DNA of 31,056 nucleotides from Pseudomonadota bacterium (GTDB lineage Bacteria; Pseudomonadota; Gammaproteobacteria; Burkholderiales; SHXO01). Both the position numbers and the translations under genes were made by a program. The first letter of the stretch is position 1, and every line of letters begins with the position of its first letter. The notes beneath the pieces were generated by a model, which saw only the letters and a program-made list of their open reading frames with translations, made no database searches and was not told the origin of the DNA. Positions 1-7,449 of the stretch are shown one piece after another. Where the stretch lies: assembly GCA_023430065.1 (NCBI GenBank), contig JAEZCG010000157.1, positions 1-31,056 of the forward strand, read 5' to 3'.

Positions 1-361
1 GTGCCGGAGCGGGTGCGGATGCCGCGGCGACGGGCGCGGGCGCGGCGGCAGGCGGTGGCGATTGAGCCGGGGCGAGCGTGGGTGCGCTGGCGGGCTCCGC
101 CGACTTGGCCGGCGCGTCCTTGCCGACCTCGAGGGTGAGGATGAGTGTGCCTTCCGACACCTTGTCGCCCACCTTCACCTTCATGTCGCGTACGACACCG
201 TCAAGCGGCGCCGGCACCTCCATCGTTGCCTTGTCGCTCTCGAGCGTGACGAGCGAATCGTCGGCCTTCACCGCATCGCCGGGCTTGACCAGCACCTCGA
301 TGATCGGAACGTCCTTGAAATCACCGATGTCCGGAACCAGGACCTCGTGCATTGCTCCCAC
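1..361 (-). CDS. aceF: Dihydrolipoamide acetyltransferase (PDH E2), N-terminal part, cut by window edge
   Basis: This is the acetyl-transferring core component of the pyruvate dehydrogenase complex; only its first 120 codons are in the window. Residues 4-80 form a lipoyl domain. The lipoylation lysine is K44 in the motif ESDKATMEVP. An Ala/Pro-rich flexible linker follows and runs off the window. Two starts are possible. The GTG at 361 has an AGGAG 8 nt upstream, whereas the ATG at 352 has only a GGGAG 2 nt away, so GTG is preferred. The gene lies 65 bp downstream of aceE on the same strand, the usual aceE-aceF operon order. The catalytic domain is outside the window, so the number of lipoyl domains cannot be judged. 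Confidence 0.93.
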   Translation of the reverse strand, partial: MGAMHEVLVPDIGDFKDVPIIEVLVKPGDAVKADDSLVTLESDKATMEVPAPLDGVVRDMKVKVGDKVSEGTLILTLEVGKDAPAKSAEPASAPTLAPAQSPPPAAAPAPVAAASAPAPA

Positions 362-426
362 GCTCGTTTCTCCTGCTGTTGTTCTTCGTCAGTGTCCGTC
401 GATGTGTTCGGCCTCGGCTTCCACCC

Positions 427-3087
427 TCACACCAGCCACGGACTCGGGCGGTCCGTGTCGATGCCGTACTTCTCGATCGCCTGCTTCACGCTCGCCGGCG
501 TGATCTTGCCGTCCTCGGCCAGGGCCTTCAGCGCTGCCACCGTCACGAAGTGGCGGTCGACTTCGAAGAACTTGCGCAGCTGGCGGCGGAAATCGGAGCG
601 GCCGAACCCGTCGGTACCGAGCACCTTGTAGGTGCGCTTCACGTACGGGCGGATCTGGTCGGCGAAGGCGCGCATGTAGTCCGTCGCCGCGACTACCGGC
701 CCGGCGTGCGGCTCCAGGCAGATCTCGACGTGGCTCTTGCGAGGCGCCGACTCGGGATGGAGCATGTTCCAGCGCTCCGTCTCCATGCCGTCGCGGCGCA
801 GCTCGTTGAAGCTCGGGCAGCTCCATACGTCGGCGACGACGCCGAAATCCTTTTGCAGCAGATCGGCTGCGGCGATCACCTCGCGCAGGATGGTCCCGCT
901 GCCCAGCAGCTGCACGCGCGGTGCCTTCTTGTCACCCTTGCCTTCGGAGAACAGGTACATGCCCTTGAGGATGCCGTCCGCGGCGCCCTCCGGCATGGCG
1001 GGATGCGCGTAGTTCTCGTTCATCAGGGTGACGTAGAAGAACACGTCCTCCTGCTCCTGCATCATGCGGCGCAGGCCATCCTGGATGATGACCGCGACCT
1101 CGTAGGAGAAGGTCGGGTCGTAGGACACGCAGTTGGGGATCGTGCCCGCGAGGATGTGGCTGTGGCCGTCCTCGTGTTGCAGGCCCTCGCCGTTGAGCGT
1201 GGTGCGCCCGGCGGTCCCGCCGAGCAGGACGCCGGGCGCGCGGCTGTCGCCGGCGGCCCAGGCCAGATCGCCGACGCGCTGAAAGCCGAACATCGAGTAG
1301 AAGATGTAGAAGGGGATCATCGACACGCCGTGCGTGCTGTAGGAGGTCGCCGCGGCGATCCACGAGCAGAACCCACCGGCTTCGTTGATGCCCTCCTGCA
1401 GGATCTGGCCGCTCTTGTCTTCCTTGTAGTACATGAGCTGGTCAGCATCCTCCGGGCGGTACAGCTGGCCCACCGAGGAGTAGATGCCGAGCTGGCGGAA
1501 CATCCCCTCCATGCCGAAAGTGCGCGACTCGTCGGGCACGATCGGCACGACCTGCTTGCCGATGTTCTTGTCCTTGATCAGCGTGTTGAGCATGCGCACG
1601 AAGGCCATCGTCGTGGAGATCTCGCGCTCGCCGCTGGAGACGAGCAGCGGCTCGAACACGGACAGCGGGGGCACCTGCAGCGCAGCCGCCTTGGCCCGCC
1701 GCTGTGGCAGGGAACCGCCCATCGCCTCGACCCGGCTGCGCAGATACTGCATTTCCGGGCTGTCCTCGGCCGGCTTGTAGAACGGGATCTCTTCGAGCTG
1801 GTCGTCGGGAATCGGGATATTGAATCGGTCGCGGAAGGCTTTGATGGACGTCGTGCCCATCTTCTTCTGCTGATGGGTGATCATCTGGCCTTCACCGGCC
1901 TCGCCCATGCCGTAGCCCTTGATGGTCTTGGCCAGGATGACGGTCGGCTGGCCGGTGTGTCTGACCGCTGCGGCATAGGCCGCGTAGATCTTGTGCGGGT
2001 CGTGGCCGCCGCGGTTCAGGCGCCAGATGTCATCGTCCGACATGTTGGCCACCATCGCGAGCAGTTCCTGGTACTTGCCGAAGAAGTGCTTGCGCACGTA
2101 GGCGCCGTCCTTCGACTTGAAGACCTGGTACTCACCGTCGAGCGCTTCTTCCATGCGCTTGAGCAGAAGCCCGGCGGTGTCGCGCGCGAGCAGCGCGTCC
2201 CAGTAGGAGCCCCAGATCACCTTGATCACGTTCCAGCCGGCGCCGCGGAAGTCCGCTTCCAGTTCCTGGATGATCTTGCCGTTGCCGCGCACCGGGCCGT
2301 CCAGGCGCTGCAGGTTGCAGTTCACCACGAAGATCAGGTTGTCGAGCTTCTCGCGCACCGCCAGCGAGATCGCACCGAGCGATTCCGGCTCGTCCATCTC
2401 GCCGTCGCCCATGAAGGCCCAGACCTTGCGCCCTTCGGTGTCGACCAGGCCGCGGCCCTTCAGGTATTTCATGAACCGCGCCTGATAGATGGCCTGGATC
2501 GGACCCAGGCCCATGGACACGGTGGGGAACTGCCAGAAACCGGGCATCAGCCAGGGATGGGGGTAGGACGACAGGCCATTGCCATCCACCTCCTGCCGGA
2601 AGTTGTCCAGCTGTTCCTCGGAGATGCGGCCCTCGAGGAACGCTCGGGCATACACGCCGGGCGAGGAGTGCCCCTGGAAGTACACCAGATCGCCACCGTG
2701 CTTGTCGCCGGGCGCATGCCAGAAGTGGTTGAAGCCCACGTCATAGAGCGTGGCCGCGGAGGCGAAGCTGGCGATGTGGCCGCCCAACTCCGAGGAGACC
2801 TTGTTCGCCCGCACCACCATCGCCATCGCGTTCCAGCGGATGTAGGAACGCAGCCGGTGCTCCATCTCGTGGTCGCCGGGGGAGGGTTCCTCCTGCCCGG
2901 GCGGGATGGTGTTGATGTAAGCGGTGGTGGCGTTGTACGGCAGATAGGCGCCGGAACGCCGCGCCTTCTCGATCAGCTTCTCGAGAATGTAGTGGGCACG
3001 TTGCGGTCCTTCGACCTGGAGGACGCCGTCGAGGGCGTCCAGCCATTCTCCGGTCTCTTGCGGATCGATATCTGGAAGTGCAGCCAT
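427..3087 (-). CDS. aceE: Pyruvate dehydrogenase E1 component, homodimeric type
   Basis: The enzyme decarboxylates pyruvate with thiamine diphosphate and transfers the acetyl group to the E2 lipoyl arm. The product is 886 residues, close to the 887 of E. coli AceE. The TPP-binding motif runs from GDGE (about 227-230) to NCNLQ (about 256-260). The start at 3087 gives MAALPDIDPQETGEW, which resembles the N-terminus of known homologues. An in-frame extension to 3168 exists but lies in the promoter region and is rejected. The ribosome site before 3087 is weak (GCAGAG). aceF follows after 65 bp. No frameshift or missing motif is visible. Confidence 0.97.
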   Translation of the reverse strand: MAALPDIDPQETGEWLDALDGVLQVEGPQRAHYILEKLIEKARRSGAYLPYNATTAYINTIPPGQEEPSPGDHEMEHRLRSYIRWNAMAMVVRANKVSSELGGHIASFASAATLYDVGFNHFWHAPGDKHGGDLVYFQGHSSPGVYARAFLEGRISEEQLDNFRQEVDGNGLSSYPHPWLMPGFWQFPTVSMGLGPIQAIYQARFMKYLKGRGLVDTEGRKVWAFMGDGEMDEPESLGAISLAVREKLDNLIFVVNCNLQRLDGPVRGNGKIIQELEADFRGAGWNVIKVIWGSYWDALLARDTAGLLLKRMEEALDGEYQVFKSKDGAYVRKHFFGKYQELLAMVANMSDDDIWRLNRGGHDPHKIYAAYAAAVRHTGQPTVILAKTIKGYGMGEAGEGQMITHQQKKMGTTSIKAFRDRFNIPIPDDQLEEIPFYKPAEDSPEMQYLRSRVEAMGGSLPQRRAKAAALQVPPLSVFEPLLVSSGEREISTTMAFVRMLNTLIKDKNIGKQVVPIVPDESRTFGMEGMFRQLGIYSSVGQLYRPEDADQLMYYKEDKSGQILQEGINEAGGFCSWIAAATSYSTHGVSMIPFYIFYSMFGFQRVGDLAWAAGDSRAPGVLLGGTAGRTTLNGEGLQHEDGHSHILAGTIPNCVSYDPTFSYEVAVIIQDGLRRMMQEQEDVFFYVTLMNENYAHPAMPEGAADGILKGMYLFSEGKGDKKAPRVQLLGSGTILREVIAAADLLQKDFGVVADVWSCPSFNELRRDGMETERWNMLHPESAPRKSHVEICLEPHAGPVVAATDYMRAFADQIRPYVKRTYKVLGTDGFGRSDFRRQLRKFFEVDRHFVTVAALKALAEDGKITPASVKQAIEKYGIDTDRPSPWLV

Positions 3088-3194
3088 CTCTGCGAGTCCC
3101 TGGGTAAGGTTGGAGCGTGGTGTGCTGGCCCGACTGTCCGGGAGGCGCGCGGGCGCTGGACTTGCCACGCACTTGTGATGCGCGGCAGATGCGA

Positions 3195-3226
3195 ATTATA
3201 ACGTGCGGCCGGTTTCTTCCTGGCAA
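3195..3226 (-). promoter_or_regulatory. Candidate sigma-70 promoter for aceE-aceF
   Basis: On the minus strand a perfect TATAAT lies at 3200-3195, about 108 bp upstream of the aceE start. A TTGCCA at 3226-3221 could be the -35 element, but the spacer is then 20 nt, longer than the optimal 17, and there is no extended -10 TG. The -10 is convincing in such GC-rich sequence. The -35 pairing is uncertain and an activator may assist. Confidence 0.5.
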
Positions 3227-3244
3227 TCGGCGACCCGAACCCGC

Positions 3245-3829
3245 CTACTTTTTCGGCGGCGGAACGCGTCCCATGAGGTAGAACTCGTCGTTCGGCCGCA
3301 TCCCGATCAGGTGGGCCATGCGGTTGGACAGGGCGAAGAAGGCCGTGATGCCACCGATGTCCCAGATGTCCTCCTCGCTGAATCCGGCTTCCCGCAACGT
3401 CCGGAGATCTGCTTCCACCAGTGCCTCCGGGGTGCGTGCGAGCTTGACCGCGAAATCGAGCATGGCGCGCTGGCGCGGTGTGATGTCGGCCTTGCGGTAG
3501 TCGACCGCGACCTGGTCGGCGATCTGCGGGTTCTTCGCGTAGATGCGCAGGATCGCGCCGTGGGCGACGACGCAATACAGGCAGTGGTTGGCGCCGCTGG
3601 TGGCCACCACGATCATCTCGCGCTCGGCTTTGGTCAGGCCCGAGTCGCGCAGCATCAGCGCGTCGTGATAGGCGAAGAAGGCGCGGAACTCGTCCGGGCG
3701 GTGCGCCAGGGTCACGAACACGTTCGGAATGAACCCGGCCTTCTCCTGCACCTGCAGCATCTTGTCACGGATGTCCGCAGGCAGACCGTTCAACTCCGGC
3801 ACGGGATAGCGGCTGATCGGGTGTGTCAT
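3245..3829 (-). CDS. AhpD-like carboxymuconolactone decarboxylase / peroxidase-related protein
   Basis: The 194-residue product belongs to the AhpD/CMD fold. The full AhpD signature EX11CX2CX3H is present, with E71, C83, C86 and H90, which supports a redox-active dithiol and a peroxidase-type proton relay. The length and the N-terminal segment with IPNVFVTLAHRPDEF match the peroxidase-related subgroup rather than true CMD decarboxylase. Its ATG at 3829 lies just after the stop codon of the upstream PaaK-like gene (TGA at 3833-3831), so the two are almost certainly co-transcribed. The substrate is unknown. A role in protecting or processing CoA-thioester metabolism is inference from position only. 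Confidence 0.85.
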   Translation of the reverse strand: MTHPISRYPVPELNGLPADIRDKMLQVQEKAGFIPNVFVTLAHRPDEFRAFFAYHDALMLRDSGLTKAEREMIVVATSGANHCLYCVVAHGAILRIYAKNPQIADQVAVDYRKADITPRQRAMLDFAVKLARTPEALVEADLRTLREAGFSEEDIWDIGGITAFFALSNRMAHLIGMRPNDEFYLMGRVPPPKK

Positions 3830-3830
3830 G

Positions 3831-5072
3831 TCAGTCGTATTTCCTCAGATCCTCGATGACTTTGCCATCGTTCGGCAGGCTGCCCAACGGTTTGGGGATC
3901 ACGGCACCGCGCAGCTTGCACACTTCGCGCAGCGACTTCTCCACCGCCTCCACGAAGCCGCCGGGGGCGCTGTCGCGCAGTTCGCACTGCAGGGTCATGA
4001 TGTCGTTCTTCTGTTCGTCGTGCGTGACCGTCAGTCGTGCGCGCATGATTTCGGGATGGCGCCTGGCCACGTCGGCCACCTGCGAGGGATGCACGAACAT
4101 GCCGCGCACCTTGGTGGTCTGGTCGGCGCGCCCCATCCAGCCCTTGATGCGCATGTTGGTGCGGCCGCAGGGACTGGCGCCGGGCAGCACCGCCGACATG
4201 TCGCCGGTGGCGAAGCGGATCAGCGGATACTCCGGCGTGAGCGTGGTGACCACCACCTCGCCCACCTCGCCCTCCGCGACCGGGTCGCCGGTGCCGGGTC
4301 GCACGATCTCGACGATCACACCCTCGTCGACCACCAGGCCATCGCGCGCCGGCGTCTCATAGGCGATGAGGCCCAGATCCGCGGTGCCGTAGGACTGGAG
4401 CGCGGCGATGCCGCGCGCCTCCAGCATGTGGCGCACCGCCGGCAGGAAGGCTTCGCCGGAGACGGCTGCCTTGCGCAGGCTCGATACGTCCACCTTCGCC
4501 TCGTCCGCCTTTTCCAGGAGCAGCTTGAGGAAGGAAGGCGTGCCGGTGTAGCAGACCGGCCTGAGCTCGGCGATGGTCTGGATCTGCAACTCGGTCTGCC
4601 CGACGCCGGCGGGAAACACCGGGCAGCCGAGTGCCTGCGCGGCCAGGTCGAACATGAAACCGGCCGGCGTGAAGTGGTAGGCAAAGGTGTTGTGCACCAG
4701 CTCGCCCTCGCGGAATCCGGCCGCGAACAGCGCGCGCGCCAGTCCGAAGTAGTCGCGGCGCTCGGCCTGCGGATCGTAGATCGGTCCGGGCGAGGCGAAC
4801 ACGCGTGCCAGCCGCGCCAGCGGCAGCGCGCTCATGCCGCCGAACGGCGGGTCCGCCTTCTGCAGCGCGATCAGATCGGCCTTGCGGGTGAGCGGCAACG
4901 ACGCCAGCGCGCTGCGGTCGCGCACCTCCCCGGGTCGTACATCCGCCAGGAGCTTGCCGAAGTAGGGCGCGTGCCGCTTCGCGCGCACCAGCTGCTCCTC
5001 CAGGGCACGGAACAGCGCACGTTCACGCACCTCCGGCGAACGCGTCTCGAGATCGTCGAAGTGTGTCTCCAT
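3831..5072 (-). CDS. Phenylacetate-CoA ligase family adenylate-forming enzyme (PaaK-like)
   Basis: The 413-residue product has the PaaK size and fold signatures. They include YTGTPSFL near 176, SYGTADLGLIAYE (228-240) for adenine binding, RFATGDMS (286-293), and a C-terminal NDGKVIEDLRKYD that supplies the expected catalytic lysine (K404). The family makes acyl-AMP and then acyl-CoA from aromatic acids such as phenylacetate. The glycine-rich phosphate loop normally reading SSGTTGKP is not there; the equivalent place reads FASPGPIYDP (92-101). The substrate is therefore open and activity may be altered. The gene follows lysR by 46 bp and abuts the AhpD-like gene, forming a likely lysR-ligase-ahpD unit beside the liv transporter. 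Confidence 0.85.
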   Translation of the reverse strand: METHFDDLETRSPEVRERALFRALEEQLVRAKRHAPYFGKLLADVRPGEVRDRSALASLPLTRKADLIALQKADPPFGGMSALPLARLARVFASPGPIYDPQAERRDYFGLARALFAAGFREGELVHNTFAYHFTPAGFMFDLAAQALGCPVFPAGVGQTELQIQTIAELRPVCYTGTPSFLKLLLEKADEAKVDVSSLRKAAVSGEAFLPAVRHMLEARGIAALQSYGTADLGLIAYETPARDGLVVDEGVIVEIVRPGTGDPVAEGEVGEVVVTTLTPEYPLIRFATGDMSAVLPGASPCGRTNMRIKGWMGRADQTTKVRGMFVHPSQVADVARRHPEIMRARLTVTHDEQKNDIMTLQCELRDSAPGGFVEAVEKSLREVCKLRGAVIPKPLGSLPNDGKVIEDLRKYD

Positions 5073-5118
5073 CCGCCAAGGATAACCGTGAACGCGTCGA
5101 TACGCTGCATCCGCTGCG

Positions 5119-6003
5119 TCAGGCAGGCAGTGTCCACACCTCTCGCAGCGCCTCCACCAGGGCGCGAATCGCGGGATCCTGGGCGCGTGAGCGCAGATGA
5201 AGGAACTGCAGCGACGTGCTCAGCCGCACGTCCTGCCACAGCACCACCTGCTTCGCCCGCGCCTTCTCCAGTGCCACGTCCTCGCGCATCAGCGCCATGC
5301 CCATGCCGGAGGCGACCAGGGAAGCGATCAGATTCTCGTCGTCGGCCTCGACCACTTTGGACGGCGAGACGCCGTGCGCGCGGAACAGCCCCGTCGCAAG
5401 GTGCCAGTGCGAGCTGATCCGGGGAGTGAGGATCCAGGGCTCGCGCTCGATCTCTGCCCAGCCGGCCTGGGCCAGCCGATCCGCCCATTCGATCGGTCCG
5501 ACCACACGGTAGATGACCTGCGTCAGCGTGATGCTCACCACCGCGGGATCCGAGCGCTCTCCGTAGTAGAAGCTTGCGTCGAGCTTGCCGTCGCGCACGT
5601 CGTCGAATGCCGCCCCGGAAACTTCGCGCTGGAACTGGATCTGTAGCAGAGGGTGGCGCTCCAGGGTCGCCGCCGCGAACTGCCCCAGGCGCTGAAACTC
5701 CGGATCGGACAGCGTACCGACGCTGACGCTGCCCGAGACCGCGCCCCGGATCGCGCGTGCCTCGTTGCGCAACGCCTGTGCCGCCGCCAGCGTGCGCTCG
5801 GCCGCTTGCAGCAGCCGATGGCCCGGCGCAGTCAGCAGCATCCCCGTGGGGGAGCGCTCGAACAGGATCACCTCGAACTCTTCCTCCAGCGCCTTGATGT
5901 GTCCGCTCAGCGCGGGCTGACTGATGTGCAGCTTCTCGGCGGCGCGGGTGAGGTGGCCGAGCTGGGCGACGGTGACGAAGCTGCGCAGCTGGTAGAGCTC
6001 CAT
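5119..6003 (-). CDS. LysR-type transcriptional regulator
   Basis: The 294-residue product has the family's usual length. The N-terminal winged helix-turn-helix covers about residues 1-60, with the recognition region RAAEKLHISQPALSGHIKALE split around 20-40. A periplasmic-binding-like effector domain fills about 90-290. The gene is co-directional with the PaaK-like ligase 46 bp downstream and diverges from the small gene at 6183. The shared 179-bp intergenic region carries two candidate T-N11-A boxes, the standard LysR architecture for autoregulation plus control of the divergent gene. A CoA-ligase substrate such as an aromatic acid is a reasonable guess for the effector, but nothing in the sequence identifies it. 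Confidence 0.94.
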   Translation of the reverse strand: MELYQLRSFVTVAQLGHLTRAAEKLHISQPALSGHIKALEEEFEVILFERSPTGMLLTAPGHRLLQAAERTLAAAQALRNEARAIRGAVSGSVSVGTLSDPEFQRLGQFAAATLERHPLLQIQFQREVSGAAFDDVRDGKLDASFYYGERSDPAVVSITLTQVIYRVVGPIEWADRLAQAGWAEIEREPWILTPRISSHWHLATGLFRAHGVSPSKVVEADDENLIASLVASGMGMALMREDVALEKARAKQVVLWQDVRLSTSLQFLHLRSRAQDPAIRALVEALREVWTLPA

Positions 6004-6047
6004 TCAGTGAGGTTCCTTACTCGTCGGGTCTCTCAAGGCCTGTAATA

Positions 6048-6060
6048 TTGCATCGCACAA
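6048..6060. promoter_or_regulatory. Candidate LysR box 1 (T-N11-A)
   Basis: TTGCATCGCACAA fits T-N11-A, and one base further out on each side extends it to ATTG-N7-CAAT. It lies 45 bp upstream of the lysR start, the usual place for autoregulation. Its TTGCAT and CAA ends recur in the second box at 6140. Confidence 0.42.
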
Positions 6061-6139
6061 TGGCGTCCCGTGACGATCGGGAAAGGTGATCGGATCCATC
6101 ACGAAGGAGTATTGGATTTCGTCGACACCCAGCCGTAGA

Positions 6140-6152
6140 TTGCATACTGCAA
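6140..6152. promoter_or_regulatory. Candidate LysR box 2, perfect palindrome
   Basis: TTGCA-TAC-TGCAA is a perfect 5-bp-arm palindrome with T-N11-A geometry. It lies 31 bp upstream of the divergent small gene at 6183 and shares the TTGCAT...CAA pattern with the box at 6048. Its position close to the start would suit repression or control at the core promoter. Confidence 0.42.
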
Positions 6153-6182
6153 CGCACCATACCAGTATCGTCAGGAGGTTTC

Positions 6183-6473
6183 ATGGATTTCCCGAGCCTG
6201 CTCCCGCAAAACTACCGCAGTCTGCTACCCTCCCATGCCAAGGGCGGGGACGCCCCGAGCGCCGCGTCTGCCGAGGCCGACATGGTGCAGCGCGTCGGCG
6301 CGCCGGGCTTCTTCGAACGCCTGGTGAACCGCCTGGAGGATGTCTACTGGCGCCAGATCACCAAGTCGCGCGAGGCCTATCTGGCCGAGGCGCAGAACAC
6401 CGCCGAACTGGAGAGCCGGATGAGGGAACTGGATTCCAATTCCGTCATCCGCTGGCGCAAGATGTCCTGATCG
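6183..6473 (+). CDS. Small DUF3563-like protein
   Basis: This 95-96 residue protein has a near-consensus ribosome site, AGGAGG, 4 nt before the ATG. Its C-terminal half, with DVYWRQITKSREAYLAEAQN and then LESRMREL, resembles the short DUF3563-type proteins common in Betaproteobacteria. Those also carry a YL...A...DLE.RMR pattern. It has no signal peptide or membrane segment, and the C-terminal half is highly charged and probably helical. The gene diverges from lysR, with a candidate LysR box between it and the regulator, so it may be a LysR target. Function is unknown. It converges on livF, with a hairpin in between. Confidence 0.72.
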
Positions 6474-6486
6474 CTGCCCGCCGCCA

Positions 6487-6524
6487 GGCTGGCTGCCGGC
6501 CGATCGTCGTCGGTCAGGCCAGCC
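6487..6524. terminator. Candidate bidirectional hairpin between convergent genes
   Basis: GGCTGGC (6487-6493) pairs with GCCAGCC (6518-6524), and further partial pairing occurs inside. It lies where the small gene at 6183 and livF converge, and its right arm runs into the livF stop region. No U-tract follows on either strand, so factor-independent termination is uncertain. Confidence 0.3.
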
Positions 6525-7314
6525 AGCGCTTGCGGCGCCGGTAGTGCTTGACGTCGCGGAAGCTCTTCCGCTCCGACCCGGACAGCCCTAGGTAGAACTC
6601 TTTCACGTCCTCGTTGCTGGACAGGTCCTGGGCAGGGCCGTCCATCACCACCCGTCCGTTTTCCAGGATGTAGCCGTAGGTGGCGTAGCGCAGCGCCACC
6701 ATCGTGTTCTGCTCGGCGAGCAGGAAGCTCACGCGCTCCTTAGCGTTGAGGTCGTGGACGATCTCGAAGATCTCCTCCACCACCTGCGGGGCAAGTCCCA
6801 TCGACGGCTCGTCCAGCAGAATCATCTGCGGCTGCGCCATCAACGCGCGGCCGATGGCCGTCATCTGCTGTTCCCCGCCCGAGGTGTAGCCCGCCTGGCT
6901 TCGCCGCCGCTCCTTCAGTCGGGGGAAGTAGGCATACACCTTCTCCAGGTCGTTGCGGAGCTGGGACCGGGCGGCGCTGCGCGTGAAGGCGCCGGTGAGC
7001 AGGTTCTCCTCGACCGTCAGGTGCTGGAAGCAGTGCCGTCCCTCCATCACCTGGATCAGTCCGCGGCGCACCAGATCGTTGGGCGTGAGCCCGTCGATGC
7101 GTTCGCCGCGGTATTCGATGGATCCCTTCGTCACTTCGCCGCGCTCCGAGGCGAGCAGATTCGAAATCGCCTTCAGCGTGGTCGTCTTGCCCGCGCCGTT
7201 GGCGCCCAGCAGCGCGACGATCTGGCCCTCCGCGACCGAGAACGACACCCCCTTGAGCACGAGAATGACGTGGTCGTAGATGACCTCGATGTTGTTGACG
7301 GTGAGCAGGGACAT
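6514..7314 (-). CDS. livF: Branched-chain-type ABC transporter ATPase, LivF-like
   Basis: One of two ATPases of the importer; it drives substrate passage through the LivHM channel at the inner membrane. The 266-residue product has Walker A GANGAGKT (37-44), the ABC signature TSGGEQQM, and Walker B ILLDEPSMGLAP followed by the switch region LLAEQN. The C-terminal tail after YLGLSG is about 20 residues longer than a minimal LivF and very basic (HYRRRKRWLA). It is the last gene of the ligase-livGHMKF series, separated from livK by a 73-bp hairpin element. LivF is assigned over LivG by the TSGGEQQ signature and its place at the operon end. Confidence 0.93.
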   Translation of the reverse strand: MSLLTVNNIEVIYDHVILVLKGVSFSVAEGQIVALLGANGAGKTTTLKAISNLLASERGEVTKGSIEYRGERIDGLTPNDLVRRGLIQVMEGRHCFQHLTVEENLLTGAFTRSAARSQLRNDLEKVYAYFPRLKERRRSQAGYTSGGEQQMTAIGRALMAQPQMILLDEPSMGLAPQVVEEIFEIVHDLNAKERVSFLLAEQNTMVALRYATYGYILENGRVVMDGPAQDLSSNEDVKEFYLGLSGSERKSFRDVKHYRRRKRWLA

Positions 7315-7329
7315 CTAGTCTTTGCGTGC

Positions 7330-7379
7330 GACTACTCAAACTCGTTCAACACAGAGGCCACCGAGGACACGGAGTAGTC
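7330..7379. repeat. 8-bp inverted repeat overlapping the livK-livF hairpin element
   Basis: GACTACTC (7330-7337) is exactly reverse-complemented by GAGTAGTC (7372-7379). It encloses the left arm of the larger hairpin at 7347-7419, so two mutually exclusive RNA folds are possible in the livK-livF spacer. Confidence 0.5.
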
Positions 7380-7419
7380 CCTGCCTTGCCTCGATGCGCC
7401 TCTGTGTTCCTCTGTGTTG
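7347..7419. repeat. Intergenic hairpin element A (livK-livF)
   Basis: CAACACAGAGG (7347-7357) is the exact complement of CCTCTGTGTTG (7409-7419). Inside, each arm continues as degenerate 9-nt units (CACAGAGGC, CACCGAGGA, CACGGAG on the left; CCTCTGTGTT again at 7399-7408 on the right). The loop is about 51 nt. It lies wholly in the gap between livK and livF. The architecture matches elements B and C further upstream in the same operon, though the unit sequence differs. Confidence 0.8.
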
Positions 7420-7449
7420 GATGAGGTTCCAGCATCGCGTTGAAGGCCC

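Noticed and set aside
352..3201. 949-residue open frame antisense to aceE
   Set aside because: A GC-rich shadow frame; aceE on the other strand has full family motifs, and this translation is Arg/His/Ala-rich with no domain.
7347..7419. Possible CRISPR array or tandem-repeat minisatellite
   Set aside because: Units are 8-9 nt, degenerate and arranged as opposing hairpin arms, with no spacers or cas genes.
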